29,442 bases of DNA from Flavobacteriales bacterium UBA720 (lineage in GTDB: Bacteria; Bacteroidota; Bacteroidia; Flavobacteriales; Weeksellaceae), in assembly GCA_002297505.1 (NCBI GenBank), contig DBLQ01000127.1, positions 1 through 29,442 on the forward strand, in the 5' to 3' direction. The notes beneath the pieces were generated by a model. That model searched no databases, was not told the DNA's origin, and saw nothing but the letters and a program-made list of their open reading frames with translations. Below, piece by piece: positions 1 through 5,519 of this stretch (position 1 is its first letter; every line of letters starts with the position of its first letter). The position numbers were made by a program, and so were the translations under genes.

Positions 1-87
1 TAGCAATTATAATACCTTTACCAAGATAGAGAAATTAATTCATACGTGAGCGACGGATTTTTGTTAATAAGTATTAAAGTTTTTAAC

Positions 88-130
88 CACCCCGCCCTAT
101 GGGCACCCCCTCCAGAGGAGGGGAATTTTT
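88..130. repeat. GC-rich hairpin, probable interspersed repeat
   Basis: A 7-bp perfect stem (CCCCTCC at 107-113, GGAGGGG at 117-123) with a 3-nt loop is followed by AATTTTT. Just upstream lies a smaller GCCC/GGGC hairpin at 94-103. The block resembles a terminator on the plus strand, but no plus-strand gene ends before it inside the window. I recall similar double-hairpin blocks scattered between genes in Flavobacteriia, so a REP-like interspersed repeat is the likeliest reading. That is memory, not a search. Confidence 0.5.
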
Positions 131-179
131 CGCGGAGGTTCTGATAAGGTGAAGATTTTAGGGAAATCTCTTTCCCCTA

Positions 180-275
180 CCCTAAAGGGTGGAGATTTCT
201 TGGTGATGAACTGGGTGGAGATTTAAGCGAAATCTTTTCCCCCGGCCCTAAAGGGTGGAGATTTCTTGGTGATGA
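180..275. repeat. duplicated 30-bp repeat around CCCTAAAGGG
   Basis: A perfect 30-bp segment beginning CCCTAAAGGGTGGAGATTTC occurs at 180-209 and again at 246-275, a spacing of 66 bp. A partial GGGTGGAGATTT copy lies between them at about 214-225. CCCTAAAGGG is itself a small inverted repeat. The block sits downstream of the minus-strand gene ending at 294, and no ORF uses it. It accounts for most of the otherwise empty first 293 bases. Confidence 0.7.
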
Positions 276-293
276 TAATATATTGTAGTGTAT

Positions 294-1016
294 TTAATTA
301 TGGATGGATTTTGCAAAGAGGTAGGTGCCGGCTGTTTTGTCTGTTTTTGAGAGTTGTTTTCTGACGGAATCAAAGGTGATTATGGCAGTAATCAATAACC
401 ATCTCGTCTCCGCAGGCAGGCTGAATTGCCATTCCCTGGCGGGCAACTTTTCTTTTTCCCTGATCTCCAGAGCCATGGTGGCGATCAGTTCCGGATTGAC
501 AGCAGGCTGATTGAGGTCGGCACTGATGGCGTAGAAGTTTATGGTGATGAGGTTTGTGAAAGCCGGTGGCTTTATCTCTTTGCCCCACGACAAAGCAGGG
601 ATGGAGAGTTTACAACCATGATCAGTATCTATTTCCAGTTCGGGAAAGAAGTTGGTACATCGCTCCCAAGTTTGCTTTGGGTTAAAATCAAAACCTATGA
701 GTGCGGTGGGATCCTGAAACCGTGCTATCATATTCCCCGAATCTCCCTCTTGCTGCATGACCGTCTTTCTGAGCCGCGCCACATGCCTTGCCGCAAAATA
801 CTGCTGTGGAACCAAGCCAAGGCTGTCCTGAAGAAATAACCTGAACTGTTTTTCTTGACCGCTGACCCATCCGAAGACGGCGGCAGCATCCCTGGTATTT
901 TTGGTTTGCTCTACCGAGCCGGGTCTTGCGCGGACATAGGCGCGCTCGCCATCATTGATGAATACCAGATTGCCAATGGCACCACTGAGGTTGCCGTTCT
1001 TTTTTAACCTTGCCAT
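294..1016 (-). CDS. conserved hypothetical protein, 240 aa
   Basis: No function is recognised. The protein starts MARLKKNGNLSG and continues with a basic segment (ERAYVRARP, about residues 24-32), then a mixed alpha/beta body with no signal peptide or membrane segment. The short basic start followed by a Gly-rich turn and VRxRP recalls small soluble hypothetical proteins that are common in Flavobacteriia (DUF6266-like), but the match is weak. Its GC content and codon use look like the core genes to the right, not like the AT-rich cassettes. It is probably a chromosomal neighbour rather than part of the array. Four 11-bp repeats lie about 100 bp upstream of its start. The ATG at 1014-1016 is chosen as the first in-frame start. 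Confidence 0.7.
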   Translation of the reverse strand: MARLKKNGNLSGAIGNLVFINDGERAYVRARPGSVEQTKNTRDAAAVFGWVSGQEKQFRLFLQDSLGLVPQQYFAARHVARLRKTVMQQEGDSGNMIARFQDPTALIGFDFNPKQTWERCTNFFPELEIDTDHGCKLSIPALSWGKEIKPPAFTNLITINFYAISADLNQPAVNPELIATMALEIREKEKLPAREWQFSLPAETRWLLITAIITFDSVRKQLSKTDKTAGTYLFAKSIHN

Positions 1017-1116
1017 TATTTTGTGTTTTTATAGGGTTTGTAAAGTGCTTCTTCGCCCACGGTCTATGCACCATGCAGTATAAAGCTGCTGCAGCTCCCA
1101 TACCAATCTGATAGTT

Positions 1117-1160
1117 TATCGGACGTGTATCGGACTTGTAACGGTGTTGTATCGGATTTA
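1117..1160. repeat. four tandem 11-bp repeats (TATCGGACTTG type)
   Basis: Four consecutive 11-mers occur: TATCGGACGTG (1117-1127), TATCGGACTTG (1128-1138), TAACGGTGTTG (1139-1149) and TATCGGATTTA (1150-1160). Eleven bases is close to one helical turn and is not a multiple of three, so this is non-coding and would place repeated sites on one DNA face. It lies between the start of the hypothetical gene and the end of the integrase. It may be an operator or a recombinase accessory array, but no protein can be assigned to it. Confidence 0.7.
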
Positions 1161-1214
1161 GCCTATGGGGAAATATATATGGTTTCAGAGCACTGGAAGC
1201 ATCAAGCTTAAATA

Positions 1215-2051
1215 TTATAAAAAGTCAAGCGGACTCTTTACCCTTGTCTTGTTTATATCCGTAATATGTGTGTAGATTTCCGTGGTCTTGATATTATTGT
1301 GTCCCAAGAGTTCTTTTATTATCCTGATGTCTGTCCCGTTTTCCAGAAGATGAGTGGCATAAGAATGACGCAACGTATGAACAGATGCAGGCGAAAGAAC
1401 ATTTGCTTTGCTGAGTGCATTTTTCAGGATTTGCTGAACGCTGCGTTCAGAATACCTCTCACCTTCCTGGCCTTCGAATAGATAATTTTTGGGCTTATAG
1501 GTTCTATAATACGTTCTAAGAAGCTCCAATAGCACTGGAGAAAGCATCACCACCCTATCTTTCTTGCCCTTTGCCTGGCGGATGAGGAGCAAATTCTCAT
1601 GGGTTTTGATGTCAGAAATCTTAAGCTCCAGCAATTCGCTCAGCCTTAGACCACACGAGTAAATCGTAGTAAGTATCGCTTTATGTTTCAGGTTTTCTGT
1701 AGCATCCAGTACTTTTCTGACTTCTCCTTTTGTAAGGAACTTTGGCAGTTTGCATTCTTTTCTCTTAGGATAGAGATGTCTTAGGTCTACAGGACGCTGG
1801 AAAATCTCTTTGTAGAATTTTGTGATCGTTGCGATCATTGCTTTTTGGTAAGATTGTCCAACTTTTTTTTTCTCAACCAGCCAAATGATAAAATCTTCCA
1901 GCTGTTTTTGAGTAATTTCTTCAGTTTTTAATTTTGATGAAACTTTGAGAAAATAATTTAGATTTGAAATATAATTTCTGATACTATTCTCAGAATATCT
2001 CTGCATCGTGAGTAGGGTTTTAAACCTTTCTGAATAATTTTTTTCCATCAT
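1215..2051 (-). CDS. tyrosine recombinase of a cassette array (XerC/D- to IntI-like)
   Basis: This is a 278-residue site-specific tyrosine recombinase. It has an N-terminal SAM-like core-binding domain (about 5-90) and a C-terminal catalytic domain. Visible catalytic residues are R136 (GLRLSELLELK), a Lys in AKGKKDR (about 161-163), H225 and R228 (HTLRHSYATH), H251 (LLGHNN) and nucleophile Y260 (IYTH). The C-terminus RVKSPLDFL matches the VRSPLD ending I know from IntI integrases. However, residues 171-222 have XerD-like spacing, with no room for the extra domain that defines IntI, and the protein is shorter than IntI1 (about 337 aa). It is divergent from the cassettes and beside the attI-like site, the standard integron layout. 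It most likely inserts and excises the cassettes. Two adjacent ATGs (2051 and 2048) are possible starts. Confidence 0.9.
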   Translation of the reverse strand: MMEKNYSERFKTLLTMQRYSENSIRNYISNLNYFLKVSSKLKTEEITQKQLEDFIIWLVEKKKVGQSYQKAMIATITKFYKEIFQRPVDLRHLYPKRKECKLPKFLTKGEVRKVLDATENLKHKAILTTIYSCGLRLSELLELKISDIKTHENLLLIRQAKGKKDRVVMLSPVLLELLRTYYRTYKPKNYLFEGQEGERYSERSVQQILKNALSKANVLSPASVHTLRHSYATHLLENGTDIRIIKELLGHNNIKTTEIYTHITDINKTRVKSPLDFL

Positions 2052-2076
2052 TTAATATTTGTGAGTTGCGTAAAGC

Positions 2077-2107
2077 CAAAATTAATAAAATATATCGTTA
2101 TCACAAT
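2077..2107 (-). promoter_or_regulatory. putative integrase promoter (Bacteroidota type)
   Basis: Read on the minus strand, TAATTTTG (2077-2084) fits the TAnnTTTG -7 consensus. ATTG (2104-2107) is a 3-of-4 match to the TTTG -33 box with the expected 19-bp spacer. Transcription would start about 20 nt before the integrase ATG. Known consensus, inferred use. Confidence 0.5.
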
Positions 2108-2135
2108 CAACAAATTACAAAATTTCAAGAAAGGC

Positions 2136-2191
2136 TTGGCGCAACTTTATATATTTCGATTTGGCGCAATGCGTATATTTGGGTGTTAGCG
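2136..2191 (+). other. attI-like primary recombination site
   Basis: Two perfect 9-bp direct repeats, TTGGCGCAA, lie at 2136-2144 and 2161-2169. They are followed by the core GTTAGC, with the inferred crossover after G2185. An interrupted inverse version (TTGCG, four bases, GCCAA) is at 2066-2079. In class 1 integrons attI1 also has direct repeats beside the GTT core where the integrase binds, so the layout corresponds. The bases to the right of the junction (TTAGCGGT) belong to cassette 1, as its terminal box ACCGCTAAC shows. Confidence 0.65.
2174..2181 (+). promoter_or_regulatory. possible cassette promoter -7 box at attI
   Basis: TATATTTG is a perfect TAnnTTTG -7 box four bases before the crossover point, pointing into the cassettes. 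No good TTTG box is present 19 bp upstream; the nearest partial matches (TTTC at 2154, TTTG at 2160) are at poor spacing. It is therefore a candidate Pc-like promoter only. Confidence 0.35.
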
Positions 2192-2233
2192 GTCAGGCTA
2201 AAAGACGACACCGAATAAAAACAGAAACTAAAA

Positions 2234-2947
2234 ATGGGAATTTTTGACTTCTTAAAAAACAAACCAAAATTGACTGTCGAAAAATCAGACAACCAAAATT
2301 TGACAAATAAGGTCGAACTTAAAACTCATTTGGACAATATTCAAAGAGAAATTTTTCTGTTCTTGAAGCCATTAGGATTTAAGAAAAAAGGACGAACATT
2401 TAACAGACAAACGGAAGACGGAATTTATCAAGTAATCAATATTCAGAGTGGCAGATATGAATTTGGAGACAAGTATGTAATCCCAGGATTTAGGGAGAAC
2501 TTTTACGGTAAGTTTACAGTAAATTTAGGAGTAGTGGTAAAAGAGATTTATGAACTTGACATCCACCACAAACCAAAAGACATTTATCAAGATTATGACT
2601 GCCAAATTAGAACAAGGTTAACTCATTTAACAATCCAGAAAGACCTTTGGTGGACTATTTCAGACGACAATAATAAAACAGCAAAAGAAGTTATTGACGG
2701 ACTTAGTAAACACGGACTTGATTGGCTTGATAACTTTGAAAACCGAGATAAAATTTGTGAAAATTTGAGTATTAAAGGCGGTTATCCAAGAGCAAAACTG
2801 GACGTTGCATTGATTGAACTTCACCGAGACAAATCAAAAGCCGAAAAACTATTTCAAAATTATTATAACAACATTGAAATTAAAAACGGACATAAAGAAT
2901 TTGTAAAAGGACTTGCAGACAGACTTGGAGTAAATTTAATTGACTGA
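2234..2947 (+). CDS. cassette 1: DUF4304-like protein, 237 aa
   Basis: This is a soluble protein of unknown function carried by the first cassette. A short linker is followed by a segment (about residues 35-165) with FKKKGRTFNRQTEDGIYQVI and NIQSGRYEFG, which I recognise as the typical start of DUF4304 domains. The charged C-terminal helical tail (about 170-237) may be a small extra domain. There is no signal peptide. It begins 48 bp into the cassette and ends 47 bp before the attC-like site, so it is a single-gene cassette. Codon use is rich in GAC and AAC, like cassettes 4 and 7 but unlike cassettes 2, 3, 5 and 6. As the first cassette it would be the best expressed if a promoter at attI is active. 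Confidence 0.8.
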   Translation: MGIFDFLKNKPKLTVEKSDNQNLTNKVELKTHLDNIQREIFLFLKPLGFKKKGRTFNRQTEDGIYQVINIQSGRYEFGDKYVIPGFRENFYGKFTVNLGVVVKEIYELDIHHKPKDIYQDYDCQIRTRLTHLTIQKDLWWTISDDNNKTAKEVIDGLSKHGLDWLDNFENRDKICENLSIKGGYPRAKLDVALIELHRDKSKAEKLFQNYYNNIEIKNGHKEFVKGLADRLGVNLID

Positions 2948-2994
2948 ATATGATGATACAGAAAGTAATTTTGACGACCGAAAAAGAAGCCCGA

Positions 2995-3130
2995 ACCGCT
3001 AACAAGGGTTTTGCGATAGTGGGGCGAAACTGCAAAATTCAACGGTATTTCTTCGGTTCAACTTTTGTGCAAAATTGAAGATTTGTGCTTCGATTGCCCC
3101 ACCATCGCAAAGCCCCGAAACGTTGTGTGC
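2995..3130 (+). other. attC-like site 1 (end of cassette 1)
   Basis: The left box ACCGCTAAC (2995-3003) is the exact reverse complement of the bases at the cassette 1 start (GTTAGCGGT, 2185-2193). The arms GGGTTTTGCGATAGTGGGGC and GCCCCACCATCGCAAAGCCC pair with a few mismatches around a central spacer. The site ends AAACG with the inferred cut after G3122. Bases 3123-3130 are the start of cassette 2. Confidence 0.85.
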
Positions 3131-3133
3131 TAT

Positions 3134-3141
3134 TATATTTG
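3134..3141 (+). promoter_or_regulatory. TATATTTG -7 box inside cassette 2 start
   Basis: A perfect TAnnTTTG match begins 12 bases into cassette 2 and 30 bp before its gene. No TTTG box lies at the proper distance upstream; that position falls in the previous cassette's attC. If it works, its upstream element changes whenever the cassette moves. Confidence 0.3.
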
Positions 3142-3163
3142 AAAACTGCAGAGATAGAACTAA

Positions 3164-3724
3164 ATGATAATATTACCTTATAAAGAAAAATTTATTCGAG
3201 AAAATTTCTTAGAATTTTCATTCGACAACGATGATGAAAATTATTTACCTAACTTCAAACTTTTTGAGAAGCTAAATTCGACTGACCAATATTATCTTGC
3301 TGAAAATTACAATTGGGATGATGGAGTTGAAATACTAAGATGGATAATTGAAAGTAAAAAATGTGATAAAGGAACTGCATCACTTATTTTTTGGACATCT
3401 GAACCTGATTATTATTTTGAAAAATCTGAAAGTGAAATTTCAGATTACGAAAAAGACACTTTTCTATTGCTTAAAAGAATTGTAGAAAAGTTTAACAACA
3501 AAGAATTTAAAAAGTCAAACTTAAAATATAATCCTACTGAGAGAGAAAAAAGAATAGATTGGAGTAAACAAAATCCAGAATGGAATATTCCTGAAGAACT
3601 TAAAAAATCTATACAAGGTTTTCCAATAATTAGTCTTGGAATTATTCAGCAAAAAATTTGGCAATGGCAACGTACAAGAAAAGAAGCAAAACGAGCAGAA
3701 AGAAGATTAAAACGAAAAAAATAA
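3164..3724 (+). CDS. cassette 2: DUF4274-like protein, 186 aa
   Basis: The N-terminal two thirds (about residues 30-120) carry LAENYNWDDGVEILRWII, KCDKGTASLIFW and EPDYYF. Together these look like the DUF4274 signature (a WDDG helix, then CDxGTASLIFW), a family of unknown function often found in accessory loci. The C-terminal 30 residues are strongly basic (RTRKEAKRAERRLKRKK) and may bind nucleic acid or be a simple charged tail. There is no signal peptide or membrane segment. It is the only gene of its cassette. Family assignment is from memory of the motif. Confidence 0.75.
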   Translation: MIILPYKEKFIRENFLEFSFDNDDENYLPNFKLFEKLNSTDQYYLAENYNWDDGVEILRWIIESKKCDKGTASLIFWTSEPDYYFEKSESEISDYEKDTFLLLKRIVEKFNNKEFKKSNLKYNPTEREKRIDWSKQNPEWNIPEELKKSIQGFPIISLGIIQQKIWQWQRTRKEAKRAERRLKRKK

Positions 3725-3725
3725 C

Positions 3726-3862
3726 AGCACACAACAAGGGTTTGCCAAAAGCGGGGCTGAAGTTCTTCGGTTGAGCTTTTGTGCAAGGTTCAACAGTAGT
3801 AATTCTATTGAACATTAGTGCTAAAAATCCCCGCCTTCGGCAAGCCCCAAAACGTTACACGA
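3726..3862 (+). other. attC-like site 2 (end of cassette 2)
   Basis: AGCACACAAC (3726-3735) is the exact reverse complement of GTTGTGTGCT at the cassette 2 start (3122-3131). The arms GGGTTTGCCAAAAGCGGGG and CCCCGCCTTCGGCAAGCCCC form an imperfect stem with extrahelical bases. The inferred cut is after G3854. Its interior shares TTCTTCGGTT and CTTTTGTGCAA with site 1. Confidence 0.85.
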
Positions 3863-3887
3863 AAGCTTTCCTAACTCTGCGTAAAAA

Positions 3888-4139
3888 TTGAAGAAAAAAT
3901 ACCTTTACATATTAATCACTATTATGATTATTCTAATTCCAATATTTTATTTCGGAATTATTAACACAATGGTAAGTTTAAAATACGAAACAGATTCTCC
4001 CACTGAATGCATATCAAAAATAACTGGTGACAATTTATGTAAATCAATAAGTTATTTGAAAACTTTAATATATACTGATATTGTTATAATTATTCTACTT
4101 ATTTTCTTTAGAAATAAAATCTCAAAAAATGGGATATAA
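3888..4139 (+). CDS. cassette 3, gene 1: small membrane protein, 83 aa (TTG start)
   Basis: This is a small protein with two predicted membrane helices (about residues 5-25 and 63-76) separated by a polar loop of about 35 residues containing two Cys (PTECISK, DNLCKS). Those Cys may form a disulfide if the loop is outside the cytoplasm. No ATG is available before the first helix, so TTG at 3888 is chosen: TTGAAGAAAAAA gives the usual basic start MKKK. It overlaps the next gene by 11 bp, implying translational coupling inside a two-gene cassette. The function is not recognised. Confidence 0.6.
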   Translation: MKKKYLYILITIMIILIPIFYFGIINTMVSLKYETDSPTECISKITGDNLCKSISYLKTLIYTDIVIIILLIFFRNKISKNGI

Positions 4140-4446
4140 AAAAGTATGTTTAGAATGTAAAATTTCATTCAATCGTGATATTGATTTAGGTTCTGAACTT
4201 TCATATCCTTGTCCTGAATGTGGAAAACCTATGACTTTATTATCTCAAAGATTTAAAGCACCGAAAAAAAACGATAAAAAAGCTTGGGAAACAGTTAAGT
4301 TTTTAATCGAAAACGGTTTTCCTTTTCAACATATTTACAAAATTGAAGATGGAAAATTAACCAATGAATATGCGGAATTCCCAAACTCTATGAAAGAAGC
4401 TGAAGAATTTATTGAAATTTATAAAGACCAAGCTTATAAAAAATAA
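4129..4446 (+). CDS. cassette 3, gene 2: small zinc-ribbon protein, 105 aa
   Basis: The N-terminal zinc ribbon has C7-x2-C10 (VCLECK) and C28-x2-C31 (PCPECGKPM). A conserved-looking basic stretch (RFKAPKKNDKKAW) and a helical C-terminal region with GFPFQHIY follow. I recall similar short proteins in Flavobacteriia annotated as hypothetical or zinc-ribbon, with no known function. It overlaps the preceding membrane protein gene by 11 bp and is the last gene of the cassette, ending 5 bp before the attC box. A regulatory or nucleic-acid-binding role is possible but not shown. Confidence 0.75.
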   Translation: MGYKKVCLECKISFNRDIDLGSELSYPCPECGKPMTLLSQRFKAPKKNDKKAWETVKFLIENGFPFQHIYKIEDGKLTNEYAEFPNSMKEAEEFIEIYKDQAYKK

Positions 4447-4451
4447 AGCCA

Positions 4452-4639
4452 TCGTGTAACATCGGCTTGGCAAAATGCGGGGTTAAGTGCAAAATTGAAC
4501 TTCTCACCTTTTTATCCGCCAAAAGCTGTTTGCTTTTGTTTTTTTATTAAATTTACCAAAAGGCTCACAGCTTTGGCTACGTCTCGGTCTGAATTGAACT
4601 TTCGCTCAATTCAAGCCCGCACTTCGCCAAGCCGCGGCC
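4452..4639 (+). other. attC-like site 3 (end of cassette 3)
   Basis: TCGTGTAAC (4452-4460) is the exact reverse complement of GTTACACGA at the cassette 3 start. The arms CGGCTTGGCAAAATGCGGGG and CCCGCACTTCGCCAAGCCG pair well. The centre is longer than in sites 1, 2, 4 and 5, making the site about 180 bp. The inferred cut is after G4631. Confidence 0.85.
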
Positions 4640-4677
4640 CGTTATAGGGCATTTTAAGAAACGACAACAAATAGACA

Positions 4678-5175
4678 ATGAATTTTGACCCGACATTTGA
4701 CTACGGATTCTCAGATTTGAAGAAGGAAGATAATTTAGTTTGCTGGAAATTTGGTGAACTTGTTAAAACTCTTTTTACCTTATCAAGTAATGCTGACAGG
4801 CAAATTGAAATTATGGGTGCTGGCATCGTAACAGACGAAATGGCTGAGGACTTTGACACGTATTTCACATTATCTTATAAGCAGTTCGTTGACAATAAAC
4901 TAATAGACGAAACAACAACAAATAAACTAAAATACTTGGACAACTTTTTTGACGAACGTAGCGGAGACAAAGACCCAGACTTTTGGGACAATACAACTCT
5001 TTCAACAAATAATGACTGGCAAAACGTGAGGACGCAAGCAAAAGAAATATTGACTTTGATGGGTTTTGAAAATTTAGACATAGATTTTAAAAGAACTGAA
5101 AAACATGAAAAGTCAAATGAGGGACAAAAACTACTAATACAAACAACTCGAACTCGATTAATTAGGAAACCATGA
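4678..5175 (+). CDS. cassette 4: hypothetical protein, 165 aa
   Basis: The protein is not recognised. It is soluble, acidic in the middle and basic at the end, with no signal peptide or transmembrane segment. Residues about 15-75 read as helices (WKFGELVKTLFTLSSNADRQ). Around residue 90 there is a Asp-rich loop (FFDERSGDKDPDFWDN). The only gene of its cassette, it begins 46 bp after the junction and ends 13 bp before the attC-like box. Its codon use is strongly GAC-biased, like cassettes 1 and 7, which suggests a different source genome from cassettes 2, 3, 5 and 6. Confidence 0.75.
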   Translation: MNFDPTFDYGFSDLKKEDNLVCWKFGELVKTLFTLSSNADRQIEIMGAGIVTDEMAEDFDTYFTLSYKQFVDNKLIDETTTNKLKYLDNFFDERSGDKDPDFWDNTTLSTNNDWQNVRTQAKEILTLMGFENLDIDFKRTEKHEKSNEGQKLLIQTTRTRLIRKP

Positions 5176-5188
5176 CTGAAAGAAAAAC

Positions 5189-5325
5189 GCCCTATAACAG
5201 CACCTACCCAAAAGGCGGGGTTTCGTGTTCCAAAGACAGTTATGTTGTTGATCAAACATTAGTTTTTCAAATCAAGTTTTGTGGTAAAAGTCCCGCCCTT
5301 CGGGTAGCTGCAAAACGTTGTATGC
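5189..5325 (+). other. attC-like site 4 (end of cassette 4)
   Basis: GCCCTATAAC (5189-5198) is the exact reverse complement of GTTATAGGGC at the cassette 4 start (4631-4640). The arms AGCACCTACCCAAAAGGCGGGG and TCCCGCCCTTCGGGTAGCT pair imperfectly. The inferred cut is after G5317. Confidence 0.85.
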
Positions 5326-5367
5326 AAGCTTAACGAACAAAACCGCAGAACATAAATGAATAGTTAA

Positions 5368-5375
5368 TAAATTTG
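5368..5375 (+). promoter_or_regulatory. possible -7 box in cassette 5 leader
   Basis: TAAATTTG fits TAnnTTTG and would start transcription just before the tandem hairpins at 5403-5498. No TTTG box is visible 19 bp upstream, so support is weak. Confidence 0.3.
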
Positions 5376-5402
5376 AAAACAAGAAAAAAAAACAAGAAAT
5401 TC

Positions 5403-5498
5403 GGCAAAAGAAGTTCCTATTTTTTTTGGTAAATTACTTCTCGCTGAAATCTTTTTAATAGGTAAAAGGAGTTCCTAACTTTCCAAAAATTACTCCTC
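5403..5498 (+). promoter_or_regulatory. two tandem covarying hairpins in cassette 5 leader
   Basis: Two copies about 58 bp apart share GGYAAAAGRAGTTCCTA on the left and AAATTACTYCTC on the right. Copy A pairs AGAAGT (5409-5414) with ACTTCT (5436-5441). Copy B pairs AGGAGT (5467-5472) with ACTCCT (5492-5497). The one changed position in the stem is compensated (A-T in one, G-C in the other), which suggests a selected structure in RNA or single-stranded DNA. The second copy ends 22 nt before the gene start. I do not recognise a known riboswitch. Confidence 0.5.
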
Positions 5499-5519
5499 AC
5501 TTATTTTTAAGAAAGTAAA

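Noticed and set aside
1215..2051. Chromosomal XerC/XerD acting on dif
   Set aside because: No dif-like 28-bp site is seen, and the gene sits in the integron position with an IntI-like C-terminus beside seven cassettes.
4875..5255. 126-aa minus-strand ORF across cassette 4 and its attC-like site
   Set aside because: It runs antisense through a supported gene and across the recombination site, so it is a shadow frame.
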